A stretch of 64,000 nt of DNA from Glycine soja (GCF_004193775.1 NC_041019.1:33728827-33792826), one strand, 5' to 3'. Positions 23,364 through 34,190 are shown, numbered from the stretch's first letter. Notes: generated from the sequence alone by a model not told the origin. A program made the numbers and translations.

Positions 23364-24084
23364 CAAACATTTTATGGATTGGACTTTGAACTTGATTTCT
23401 TTTATGGTTTGGCTATGAATGTCAGACCAAGGAGACTGGCAGTTTCCAAGTCAAAAATCAATATGTTCCAAACTCAGATTAGGTTCCTTGGTCATAACAT
23501 ATATCAGGGTACGATTACTCCAATCGAAAGATCAATAGAATTTTCCAATAAATTCCCAGACCAAATAACAAACAAAACCCAGTTACAAAGATTTCTAGGT
23601 TGTCTGAATTATGTGGGTGATTTTGTTCCCTACTTAAATAACATTGTCAAACCATTGCATGATAGGCTAAAGAAAAATCCGCCTCCTTGGTCTGACATTC
23701 ATACCCAGACCGTAAAAGAAATCAAGTTCAAAGTCCAATCCATAAAATGTCTGTATCTTCCCATTCCACAGGCATTCAAAATTGTTGAAACAGATGCATC
23801 AAACATAGGTTACGGTGGTATCCTCAAACAAAGAGTCCATACCCAGGAACAGGTCATTGCATACACATCAAAGCATTGAAATTCTGCACAAGAAAAATAT
23901 TCAACTGTTGAAAAAGAAGTTTTAGCAATTGTTTTGTGCATTTCCAAATTTCAATTTGATTTACTAAATCAAAAATTTTTAATCAGGGTTGATTGCAAAT
24001 CAGACATTTTATGGATTGGACTTTGAACTTGATTTCTTTTACGGTTTGGGTATGAATGTTAGACCAAGCAGGTGGATTTTTCTT

Positions 24085-24087
<3 letters not shown>
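23364..24087 (+). pseudogene. Caulimovirid RT C-terminus and RNase H, truncated
   Basis: The frame 23379-23879 contains the RT thumb and connection (motifs RFLGHNIYQG and LQRFLGCLNYVGDFVP), then the start of RNase H with its first catalytic Asp (VETDASNIGYGG). A stop follows at 23877. The next RNase H segment with the catalytic Glu region (EKEVLAIVLCISKF) continues to about 23960, and then the sequence breaks. A 68-bp segment at 23368-23434 recurs at 24005-24071 with about five changes, so the two ends of this block are a direct repeat. The RT palm with its active site is missing. Confidence 0.82.

Positions 24088-24157
<70 letters not shown>
24088..24157. repeat. (AT)n microsatellite, 70 bp
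   Basis: About 35 uninterrupted AT units lie at the right edge of the viral copy, between it and the tandem arrays of element A. Confidence 0.97.
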
Positions 24158-24159
<2 letters not shown>

Positions 24160-24160
<1 letters not shown>

Positions 24161-24590
24161 TGAAGACATTGTCATCTTCGAAGTGCAGATGAGGACATTG
24201 TCACCTTTTGATGCAATGAATGAAGAGGTTGTTGTCTTTGAAATGTAGATGAGGGTCATTGTCGCCTTCTGAAGGCATGCAATGACTGAAGACATTGTCG
24301 TCTTCGAAATGTAGATGAGGACATTGTCACCTTTGAAGGCATGCAATGACTGAAGACATTGTCATCTTCGAAATGTAAATGAGGGTCATTGTTGCCTTTT
24401 GAAGGCATGCAATGACTGAAGACATCGTCGTCTTCGAAATGTAAATAATGGTCATTGGCACCTTTTGAAAGCATGCAATGACTGAAGGCATTTTTGTCTT
24501 CGAAATGTGTGAGGACATTGTCGCCTTTGAAGGCATGCAATGATTGAAGACATTTTTGTCTTCGAAATGTGTGCGGATTACTGTATAGGG
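24160..24590. repeat. Tandem array of about 64-bp units in element A
   Basis: About six to seven imperfect units contain GAAGACATTGTCGTCTTCGAAATG and GGCATGCAATGACTGAAG-like cores. The short ORFs across it are by-products of the repeat. Confidence 0.9.
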
Positions 24591-25010
24591 CGTCTCTGCA
24601 TGCTACCTAACTTCTCACAGGTCGGGGTAGCATAAATGTGTGTATGGATAACCCTTGGGTGTCTTCACATGTCACCCGATTCTCACAGGTCGGGGTAACA
24701 GAATTGTGTGTGTGTGCGGATAACCCTTGGGTGTCTCCGCATGTCACCCGATTCTCACAGGTCGGGGTAACAGAATTGTGTGTGTATGCGGATAATCCTT
24801 GGGTGTCTCTGCATGCTACCTGACTTTTCACCGGTCGGGGTAGCAGGACTGTGTGTGTGTGTGCGGATAACCCTTGGGTGTCTCCGCATGCTACATGACT
24901 TTTCACCGATCGAGGTAGCAAAACTGTGTGTGTGTGTGTGCGGATAACCCTTGGGTGTCTCCGCATGCTACCTGACTTCTCACCGGTTGGGGTAGCGGAA
25001 CTGTGTGTAT
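24590..25010. repeat. Tandem array of about 75-80-bp units in element A
   Basis: About five units share the core GCGGATAACCCTTGGGTGTC, then a pyrimidine-rich part and GGTCGGGGTAGCA with a short GT run of variable length. The GT length variation makes the period uneven. The core is shared with the next array. Confidence 0.9.
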
Positions 25011-25860
25011 GTACGAATAACCACTTGGGTATTTCCGCCTGCCACTTGACTCACGGGTCAGGATCAACATATGTTGTCTTTGTACGAATAACCACTTGGG
25101 TATTTCCGCCTGCCTCCTGACTCTTGGGTCAGGATCAACAGATGTTATCTTTGTACGGATAACCACTTGGGTATTTCTGCCTGCCACCTGACTCTTGGGT
25201 CAAGATCAACAGATGTTATCTTTGTACGGATAACCACTTGGGTATTTCCGCCTGCCACCTGACTCTTGGGTTAGGATCAGGAGATGTTGTCTTTGTACAG
25301 ATAACCACTTGGGTATTTCCACCAGCCACCTGACTCTTGGGTCAAGATCAACAGATGTTGTCTTTGTACGGATAACCACTTGGGTATTTCCACCTGCCAC
25401 CTGACTCTTGGGTCAGGATCAGCAGATGTTGTCTTTGTACGGATAACCACTTGGGTATTTCCGCCTGTCACCTGACTCTTGGGTCAGGATCAGAAAATGT
25501 TGTCTTTGTACGGATAACCACTTGGGTAGTTCTGCCTGCCACCTGACTCTTGGGTTAGGATTAGCAGATGTTGTCTTTGTACAGATAACCACTTGGGTAT
25601 TTCTGCCTGCCACCTGACTCTTGGGTCAGGATCAGCAGATGTTTTCTTTGTACGGATAACCACTTGGGTATTTCCGCCTGTCACCTGACTCTTGGGTCAG
25701 GATCAGAAAATGTTGACTTTGTATGGATAACCACTTGGGTATTTCCGCTTGCCACCTGACTCTTGGGTCAGGATCAACAAATGTTGTCTTTGTACAGATA
25801 ACCACTTGGGTATTTCTGCCTGCCACCTGACTCTTGGGTCAGGATCTGCAGATGTTGTGA
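25010..25860. repeat. Tandem array of 71-bp units (about 12 copies) in element A
   Basis: The units repeat with an exact 71-bp period and contain GGATAACCACTTGGGTATTT, CCACCTGACTCTTGGGTCAG and TGTTGTCTTTGTAC. Because 71 is not a multiple of three, similar 64-codon frames start every 71 bp on the minus strand; they are not genes. Confidence 0.95.
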
Positions 25861-26051
25861 GACTAAAATAGTCTCGGCCAGAAGATGCTGACATCTCCGG
25901 AAAGGGTGCAGATGACCACATTGGTCTCTGCTTGTCAATCGGACTTGGAGTCTCCGAATGACAAGGTGCGGATAACCTTAAGGTGTCTCCGCATGCTACT
26001 GGACTCTTGGGTCGCTGGATAGGAAAAGTCGTCACGGATAACCATCGGGTG
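25861..26051. repeat. Diverged repeat-array edge of element A
   Basis: The sequence includes GTGAGACTAAAATAGTCTC (also at 32285-32304 and 52130-52148) and further copies of the GGATAACC...GGTGTCTCCGCATGC core. It ends with the TSD copy GGGTG (26047-26051) of element D. Confidence 0.8.
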
Positions 26052-26434
26052 TGTAGAAGCAAAGCTTCATGATGAATCAAGAGTGGTTCAAAGATGTTTT
26101 GATGATAACAAAGATGATGACAAAAGATGATGACAAAGGTGATGACAAAAAGCTCAAAGGTCAATCAAAGAATGAGTTCAAGATATTCAAGATAGAATCA
26201 AGAACACTTCAAGATTCAAGAGGAAAGATGATTCCAAGAATCAAGAATCAAGAATCAAGATTCAAGAGATCAAGATTTCAAGAATCAAGATTCAAGAGAT
26301 CAAGATTCAAGACTCAAGATTCAAGAATTAGGAGAAGGCTTAATCAAGATAAGTATGAAAAGGTTTTTCTCAAAAATTGAGTAGCACATGGATTTTTCTC
26401 AAAACATGTTTACCTAAGAGTTTTTACTCTCTGG

Positions 26435-26668
26435 TAATCGATTACCAGATTGTTGTAATCGATTACCAGTAGAAAAATGGATTTGAAAAAGTTTTCAAAT
26501 GAATTTACAACGTTCCAATTGATTTTAAAAAGCTGTAATCGATTACAATGTTTTGGTAATCGATTACCAGTGCCTTTGAACGTTGAAATTCAAATTCAAA
26601 TGTGAAGAGTCACATCCTTTCACATAAAAGCTTTGTGTAATCGATTACACTGATTTGGTAATCGATTA
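26435..26668 (+). promoter_or_regulatory. Three 21-bp-spaced pairs of TAATCGATTA in the D 5' LTR
   Basis: Palindromes start at 26435/26456, 26536/26557 and 26638/26659. Each pair is spaced 21 bp start to start, and the pairs repeat every 101-102 bp upstream of the TATA box. The same three pairs, also at 21 bp, are in the 3' LTR at 30719/30740, 30820/30841 and 30922/30943. They look like paired binding sites in U3. Confidence 0.7.
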
Positions 26669-26800
26669 CCAGTGATTGTTTTTGAATAAATCAAAAGATG
26701 TAACTCTTCAAATGGTTTTTTGACTTTTTCAAATTGGTTTTAAGTTTTTCTAAAAGTTATAACACTTCTAAATGGTCCTCTTGGCCAGACATGAAGAGTC

Positions 26801-26808
26801 TATAAAAG
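26801..26808 (+). promoter_or_regulatory. TATA box of the D LTR
   Basis: TATAAAAG lies about 135 bp after the last TAATCGATTA pair. The 3' LTR has the same box near 31085. Confidence 0.65.
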
Positions 26809-27730
26809 CAAGGCTTTGATTTGCATTTCAATACACTTTTCCAATCAATCTTATACAATCCTTTACAAGCCTTGAATCTCTTTGAACTTCTTCTTCTTCT
26901 TTGTGCCAAAAATTTTCCAAAGTTTTCTAGTTTTCTAAACCTTGAAAACTTGTGCTATTCATTCTTTTCATCTCTTCTCCCTTTGCCAAAAAGAATTTGC
27001 CAAGGACTAACCGCCTGAATTCTTTTTGTATCTCTCTTCTCCCTTTTCCAAAAGAACGAAGGACTAACCGCCTAAATTCTTTTGTGTCTCCTTTCTCCCT
27101 TGTCAAAGAATTCAAAATGACACAGTTTGAGAATTCTTTTGATTCTTCCCATTCCCTTATACAAAAGTGTTCAAAGGACTAACCGCTTGAGAATTCTTTT
27201 GTATCCCCATTCACAAAGTATCGAAGGTTTAACCGCCTGAGATCTTTGTCTTAACACATTGGAGGGTACATCCTTTGTGGTACAAGTAGAGGGTACATCT
27301 ACTTGGGTTTGACTGAGAACAAGAGAGGGTACATCTCTTGTGGATCAGTTCTAGTGGAGGGTACATCCACTAGGTTCAAAGAGAACAAGGAAGGGTACAT
27401 CCCTTGTGGATCTTTGCTTGTAAAAGGATTTTTACAAGGTTGAAAGAAATCTCAAGGACCGTAGGTCGCTTGGGGACTAGATGTAGGCATGGGTTGTTGC
27501 CGAACCAGCATAAAAACTCTTGTGTGTTTGTCTCCTTCTTCCCTACTCTTTTACTTTCCGCTGTGCATTTTAATTTCCGCTTTTACTTTCTGTTAAGTTT
27601 CTCTTCTACTCCTTATTCTCTTAACAACATAGTAAAAGCCTTAGAAGAGTAATTTTTTAATTAGTAAAGGTTTAGGAATAATTAATTCAACCCCCCTTCT
27701 TAATTATTCTGAGGCCACTCGATCAACAAG

Positions 27731-27743
27731 TGGTATCAGAGCC
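27731..27743 (+). other. Primer binding site of D (initiator Met tRNA)
   Basis: TGGTATCAGAGCC lies two bases after the 5' LTR end, an exact match to the tRNA-iMet PBS. Confidence 0.93.
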
Positions 27744-27779
27744 AGGTTTCTTGTAGAAAGTTTAACCACTTCAAGATTC

Positions 27780-28046
27780 ATGGCCTCTTTAGATTCTTTA
27801 TCTTTCAAAAGTTTTTTCAGGAACAGGTTACTCCAAGATCATGATAAAGACCAAGTCAACTTGTGTCTCATGACAAAATCTGATGAGAATAACAAAGAAG
27901 ATTTTGTAAGGAAAAGTGGTACATCGACCGTGGATGTTACCAAGCATATGACGGGAGATGTATCCAAGTTTACAACCTTTTCCCCAAGAAAAGTGGACAT
28001 GTTACATACGGCGACAACAATATTAGTAAAATCTCAAAAGAGGTAA
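27780..28046 (+). pseudogene. Short gag-like frame of D
   Basis: An 88-codon frame starts 36 bp after the PBS, where copia gag starts. It begins MASLDSLSFKSFF. I do not recognise a gag domain in it. The rest (Lys-, Asp- and Thr-rich) could be a remnant of a larger protein fused by deletion. It could also be a short leader peptide. No other frame of note follows. Confidence 0.45.
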
Positions 28047-30347
28047 CATCTAAGCCGTCTCTATGAATTAAGGTATGATTTGCATTTTCAGTTAAATTAT
28101 ATTTGTGGATAATAGAAAATAATTGTTGAAATTGTTTGATTGTGTTTATAATGTTTGAATTGATTAATGCTTGAATTGTTTATGTTTTGTTTGTTTTGAC
28201 ATGATAGAATAATTGAATTAAGTAAATAATTACCATGATATGTGTTGATAATTGTTATTTGATACTTAAATTTCAATGTTTAATTCTCTGGTAATCGATT
28301 ACCCAAACTATGAGTAATCGATTACAATAGAATAGACTTAGTTTTATAAATTGAAGATAAGTTCAAAATTATTTGATTATGTTAAAATTTATTATGATTA
28401 ATTAACTATATTTAGTTTAAAAGAATTTCAATATACATGATTGATTTTTTGTCTTTGGTAATTGTGTCCAATTTTTTTAGAAGTTTGAAAATTAAAATTT
28501 GGAAGTTATTGGAAGTTGAAAGTTGAAAATAGAAGTTGGAAGTAGAAGTTATTAGAAGTTGGAAGTTGAAATTTGAAATTTAAAATTTAATATTTGAAAT
28601 TTGATATTTGAAATTTGAATTTTGAAATTTAAAATTCAAAATTTAAAATTTGAAATTTGAAATTTGAAATTTGAAATTGAAATTTAAAAATTTGAAATTT
28701 GAAATTTTTTTAGAAAGTATTCTGCATAGTTAGTTGATTGTTAATTAAATTTAATTAATTTGAAATGTTTGATGATTGATTGTGCTTGAAAGTTATTATG
28801 ATTTTTTTTAAAAGTTATGTTGATTATTTTGATAATATATATATTTAAAAATGATTATGCATGATTTTTGATGTAATATGTGATTAGTCATTTATGAATG
28901 GTTTATGTATGGTTTTATATCTCTTGTATGATTCTTGCATAATTTTTAAATATGACATGTGAATTACTTGCTTAAGGTTCATTCATAAAATTTTTCAAAA
29001 TCCATTATGTTATATTTATTTATTTTTATATAAAAAATTTCATATATAAAGTATTTTTTTTTATTCTGAAAAATGTGTTATCAAGCATGAGCATGATAAA
29101 GATATTGAACATGTAGGTGTCAGAGAAAATAATGATTACATGATTGATTGAGTTCTTTGAACTTTCTAAATTTTTAAATTATCTTTAACAAATCTCAATG
29201 TTTGATAATGTCTGTGATCTATATCCTTCAATCCTTGTATAATTCTTGTTTGATATGTTTGAATTACTTTATTGATTGTTCAAAATATTTTTTATGCTGT
29301 TCAAAATTATTATATTGTATTTCAAATAAAATTATTTTGATATGATAAAACCTTCTATGATAATAAAAACTCATCTTGGTAAGTGTTGATAGTCAATTAG
29401 CACTTAGTCTTAGGAAAAAGGTGACTGTGTTTTAAAAATTTGTAGATACTAAAAACCACTAACCAAAGACTCTTTCTACACCATTAGAAGAGAATTAGGA
29501 CTTCTAGATGCAAGTGACTTAGACAAATGATTTATGTTTTGATGACTTATGACTTATTTGTTATTTATGCACATATGCTTCTATTATAATGTGAGGATAA
29601 TTTATTATCGTGTTTGATTTCTATAAGCTTCTCTTTTCTTGTTTAATGATTATATTTTGTTTCTAATCCTTGTATTTGGGTATGTTTTTATGACATTTGA
29701 ATACTTAGTATTTCTTTTATTATTTGATTAGTATGACTGAACATGATGATTATATTTACTTGCTCTTGGTTGTTTATGGTTATGAGTTTTAAACTCAATT
29801 ATTTTGATGATATATGATTAGTGGTATGTACTTTTATTTGGTTATTATGAATGACTTTTTGGATTATATGACATTCTATGAAGTATTATATTTCTAGTGT
29901 GATGAATGGTTATGATATCTTATTTGATTGTTTTCTATTCTCGTGTATTTGGCTATATTATTATGACATTTGAAAAAATTAGTATTTCCTTTATTTGCAT
30001 GGTATGATTGAACAATTATGAATTATGTTATATGACTATGTGATTTTTCTATATATTTTGATCTAGTCATGTTTCTTGCTTCATGATATGGTTTATATTT
30101 TTCCATCAATGTTGTATGGATGCTTAGTTATATTTGTATGCTTCAAATTTGTTACGCACTTTGGCTTTTTGTTGATGCCAAAGGGGGAGAGAAATAGGGA
30201 TTAAATCAAGAACTCACATGAGTAATCAACTTAATTTTAAGATAAGCATAAATTCAAAAACAAAGGGGGAGAATGGAAATTTATGTGAGTGATCGACTAG
30301 GAAAAAGTGTGTGTGTGTGTTTCTTGATTTCAGAAGTTGTCATCATC
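28047..30347 (+). other. Non-coding AT-rich interior of D
   Basis: No pol motif is seen in any frame. Around 28480-28710 the sequence is a low-complexity run of GAAATTT/GAAGTT steps. One more TAATCGATTA pair lies at 28292 and 28315 (23 bp apart). Two AAGGGGGAGA tracts lie at 30181-30190 and 30262-30273. Confidence 0.75.
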
Positions 30348-30361
30348 AAAAAGGGGGAGAT
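30348..30361 (+). other. Polypurine tract of D
   Basis: AAAAAGGGGGAGAT directly precedes the 3' LTR start TGTAGAAGC. Two similar tracts upstream (30181 and 30262) give three in all, a known Sirevirus trait. Confidence 0.88.
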
Positions 30362-32014
30362 TGTAGAAGCAAAGCTTCATGATGAATCAAGAGTGATTCA
30401 AAGATGTTTTGATGATAACAAAAGATGATGACAAAGGTGATGACAAAAAGCTCAAAGGTCAATCAAAGAATGAGTTCAAGATATTCAAGATAGAATCAAG
30501 AACACTTCAAGATTCAAGAGGAAAGTTGATTTCAAGAATCAAGAATCAAGAGACCAAGATTTCAAGAATCAAGATTCAAGAGATCAAGATTCAAGACTCA
30601 AGATTCAAGAATCAAGAGAAGGCTTAATCAAGATAAGTATGAAAAGGTTTTTCTCAAAAATTGAGTAGCACATGGATTTTTCTCAAAACATGTTTACCAA
30701 AGAGTTTTTACTCTCTGGTAATCGATTACCAGATTGTTGTAATCGATTACCAGTAGCAAAATGGATTTGAAAAAGTTTTCAAATGAATTTACAACGTTCC
30801 AACTGATTTCAAAAAGTTGTAATCGATTACAATGTTTTGGTAATCGATTACCAGTGCCTTTGAACGTTGAAATTCAAATTCAAATGTGAAGAGTCACATC
30901 CTTTCACATAAAAGCTTTGTGTAATCGATTACACTGATTTGGTAATCGATTACCAGTGATTGTTTTTGAATAAATCAAAAGATGTAACTCTTCAAATGGT
31001 TTTTTGACTTTTTCAAATTGGTTTTAAGTTTTTCTAAAAGTTATAACTCTTCTAAATGGTCCTCTTGGCCAGACATGAAGAGTCTATAAAAGCAAGGCTT
31101 TGATTTGCTTTTCAATACACTTTTCCAATCAATCTTATACAATCCTTTACAAGCCTTGAATCTCTTTGAACTTCTTCTTCTTCTTTGTGCCAAAAATTTT
31201 CCAAAGTTTTCTAGTTTTCTAAACCTTGAAAACTTGTGCTATTCATTCTTTTCATCTCTTCTCCCTTTGCCAAAAAGAATTTGCCAAGGACTAACCGCTT
31301 GAATTCTTTTTGTATCTCTCTTCTCCCTTTTCCAAAAGAACGAAGGACTAACCGCCTAAATTCTTTTGTGTCTCCTTTCTCCCTTGTCAAAGAATTCAAA
31401 ATGACACAGTTTGAGAATTCTTTTGATTCTTCCCATTCCCTTATACAAAAGTGTTCAAAGGACTAACCGCTTGAGAATTCTTTTGTATCCCCATTCACAA
31501 AGTATCAAAGGTTTAACCGCCTGAGATCTTTGCCTTAACACATTGGAGGGTACATCCTTTGTGGTACAAGTAGAGGGTACATCTACTTGGGTTTGACTGA
31601 GAACAAGAGAGGGTACATCTCTTGTGGATTAGTTCTAGTGGAGGGTACATCCACTAGGTTCAAAGAGAACAAGGGAGGGTACATCCCTTGTGGATCTTTT
31701 CTTGTAAAAGGATTTTTACAAGGTTGAAAGAAATCTCAAGGACCATAAGTCGCTTGGGGACTGGATGTAGGCACGGGTTGTTGCCAAACCAGTATAAAAA
31801 CTCTTGTGTGTTTGTCTCCTTCTTCCCTACTCTTTTACTTTCCGTTGTGCATTTTAATTTCCGCTTTTACTTTCTGTTAAGTTTCTCTTCTACTCCTTAT
31901 TCTCTTAACAACATAGTAAAAGCCTTAGAAGAGTAATTTTTTAATTAGTAAAGGTTTAGGAATAATTAATTCAACCCCGCCTTCTTAATTATTCTGAGGC
32001 CACTCGATCCAACA
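30362..32014 (+). repeat. 3' LTR of element D
   Basis: 1653-bp partner of 26052-27728 with scattered substitutions and a 24-bp shorter GATTCAAGA stretch. Ends GATCCAACA, then the TSD copy GGGTG. Confidence 0.95.
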
Positions 32015-32330
32015 GGGTGTCCCCGAATGCCATCTGACTCATGGGTCGGGGTAGCAAAAGTGTGTGGGCGGATAACCATCGGATGTCTCCGCATGCCACT
32101 GGACTAACGGGTCGGGATAGCAAAAGTGTGTGTGTGGATTACTGTATAGGACGTCTCCGTGTGCCACTGGACTCACAGGTCACGATAGCAAAATGTGGGG
32201 TATTCGACAAAAGCGGGGCTTTTGCTCCTACGTATCCTCAATTTGTGATGAGGAACTTAGACCTACGTACTTCTTGAAAGCGGTGTGAGACTAAAATAGT
32301 CTCAGTGTTCTTTCCCTAAAATGTGAACAT
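32015..32330. repeat. Array edge and conserved 80-bp module of element A
   Basis: The sequence resumes the GGATAACC...CTCCGCATGCCA repeats that D interrupts. It is followed by the TCGACAAAAGCGGGGCTTTT...CTACGTA module (about 32206-32275), which is also in the A and B LTRs and in B at 52046-52125, and by GTGAGACTAAAATAGTCTC. Confidence 0.8.
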
Positions 32331-33900
32331 GCTTTAGTAAAGAAACAAAACCTCCAACTGATCAGAGCAACATATAATTTTTTGGAGAAAAATAATGTGT
32401 CTATTGGGGAAAGAGAGTATGTTGATAAAATTTTCTCATAACCACAAATGAGATTTTGGATGTTAGCATTTCATTTCTAAACGACCATTTAGAGGAAACA
32501 CTGGGTCCAACTGAAATAGAAAGAAAACCACTCAATGTGTATCAATCTCACACAGGCAAATATTTTATCCTAATTCTGAACCATAGATATGTCATGACTT
32601 GATTTTGCAAATCATTTTCTATCAAATCAAATATTACATGTGTGATCATGGATCAATAGGAACTTTTTGGGAATAGTGTTTTGGTGGGAAATTTGGCTCT
32701 GAGTGTTTTGGCCTCTTCCTTTTCTATTTTTGTTTAGTGCGGGGAAAAAAAGTCGTCGGCGCACAAGATTTTTGTTGGTAATCAAAGGGAGAGGACCACT
32801 TCAAGCCGTGGTTTCTTTCTTTTCTTACTTGCTTGTGACAACTCTATATGTTTGTTCACATATTGTCTGGTCCGAAGACCTCTCTGTATATTTTCTTTTT
32901 GTTTTCTTCCAATCTTTGATCGGGAACTTTCTTCTTCTTTTTATTTCTTTCGATGTTTGACTTGAAACTTTCTTTTCTTTTGTTTTCTTCCGATCTTGAT
33001 CGGGAACTTTTTTTTTTTTTTTTCTTTTTTTTGTTTTCTTCCAATATTCGATCGGGAATGTTCTTTTTTTCTTTTTCTTTTCGAAGCGTGTTAGCGGCTT
33101 AACAGTGAACGGATCTTCTTTGGGAGATCCCACTCTTCCTTCTTCTGATGGCAAGGACGAAAATTCTCATCCTGGAGCAAGGTTTATGGTGAGTTGAGAT
33201 TTTGGCTCAAGGCTTGTAAACGGCCGGACATGATGTATGTCAGGGTGTTGGTTTGGTCAGCAATTCAGGGATAAAGGAATGTCCCACATTATTTCCATGA
33301 CACACGTGCAACAATGATGATTTAGAAGTTTTATGCAAAACTAGTCATGCATGCACCCATGTGGACACTCAAGCATCAAGTTTTGTGGTCATGTGACACT
33401 AGGGCTCAAGATTCATTTTTCCTATTTAAGTCAACCCAGTGTTTCCAAAACATGCTCTTTTATCAATTCATGCCTTTATCCGAGTCCATTTTGGGTGTTC
33501 GGGAAAAATTTTCACAGCATTCACCCTTCATGTGTACACACATTTTTTTCAAAAAAACCTTGTGTTTTGATCGGTGAATTTTTCCAAAGGAAAATTGGAG
33601 TTTATTTCTTTTTGAAAGAATCTTGGCTTTTTAGTCAAAAATATATATATTTTTTTGTTTTTGTTTGTTTTTTCTATGAGGTATTTTGCTACCTAAACAC
33701 ATATATATTTTTGTGAGGCATTTTGCTACCTAAACATATACATACATATTCAAAGTATTTTTGCTACCTAAACATATATATATATTTTGTGAGGTATTGG
33801 CTACCTTCCCAGTTTGTGTGTCCAACTATGACTTAAGAAATAAAGGTTAACAAATAACAAGCAGAAATTTAAAAGGTCCTAGGCTGCCTCCTAGTAGCGC
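32331..33900. other. Non-coding 3' region of element A with polypyrimidine tracts
   Basis: No gene is recognised. The block matches B at 52150-53500 and, more distantly, B at 50230-51430. It holds CTTTTCTT-type tracts with repeated CCGATC...GATCGG hairpins (32918-33058) and a microsatellite-like stretch with repeated TTTTGCTACCTAAACATA (33680-33800). Confidence 0.8.
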
Positions 33901-34190
33901 TTCTTTAACGTCTTGAGCCAGACGCATGATGACGACTTGTCGATCACGGGCCTAGTACCTGCTCGTACCTGCCCCGGTGGTTGGCCGCCTGCTAGTCGGT
34001 TATGTGTCGTAGGCAATACTCCAGCCTTTGTAGATGAGCTGAGGGGCTCTGGAGGTGGTGGCGGTGTGTCTGTTGCCCGCTGCTGGCCGTCCGCAGGCCA
34101 CTGTGGTGCCTCGCCCTACACCTGCCTGGGGGCGCAGTACTTTGTGATGAAAGCTCGGTTACTAGGGGGCTTGATGACCTAGTTGGGGGT

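Larger units (their letters stand above)
19066..24087 (+). mobile_element. Endogenous caulimovirid (pararetrovirus) copy, decayed, nested in element A
   Basis: In plus orientation the order is movement protein, coat protein with zinc knuckle, a start of protease, then the end of RT with RNase H. This order is that of petuvirus/florendovirus-like Caulimoviridae. The left edge is not sharp: homology between A and B stops near 19065, and the viral coding region begins near 19512. The right edge abuts an AT repeat. The copy has multiple stops and frameshifts, has lost most of protease and RT, and has an inverted and a direct duplication in its 3' part. It cannot produce virus proteins. Genus-level placement is an inference from gene order. 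Confidence 0.85.
26052..27728 (+). repeat. 5' LTR of element D
   Basis: Starts TGTAGAAGC and ends GATCAACA. It contains three pairs of TAATCGATTA palindromes, a TATA box at 26801 and, further on, a run of ACTAACCGCCTGA-type and GAGGGTACATC-type short repeats (about 27000-27410). Confidence 0.95.
26052..32014 (+). mobile_element. Non-autonomous Sirevirus-like copia element D, 6 kb, nested in element A
   Basis: Two long LTRs (1677 and 1653 bp) flank a 2.6-kb internal region. There is a Met PBS after the 5' LTR, a PPT before the 3' LTR and a perfect 5-bp TSD GGGTG (26047-26051 and 32015-32019). The LTRs are very similar, differing mainly by a 24-bp indel in the GATTCAAGA-rich stretch, so insertion was recent. 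The interior has a short gag-like frame, long AT-rich sequence and three purine-rich tracts but no pol. Long LTRs, the PBS and repeated polypurine tracts fit the Sirevirus lineage (SIRE1 relatives in soybean); the lineage is an inference. Confidence 0.93.

Noticed and set aside
25206..25826. Series of 64-codon frames spaced by 71 bp
   Set aside because: Shadows of the 71-bp tandem array.
25010..25860. CRISPR-like regular array
   Set aside because: Units are contiguous near-identical 71-mers without unique spacers, in plant DNA; this is a satellite-type tandem repeat.
32825..33154. 109-codon Lys-rich minus frame
   Set aside because: Product of the C/T-rich tracts of element A read on the other strand.
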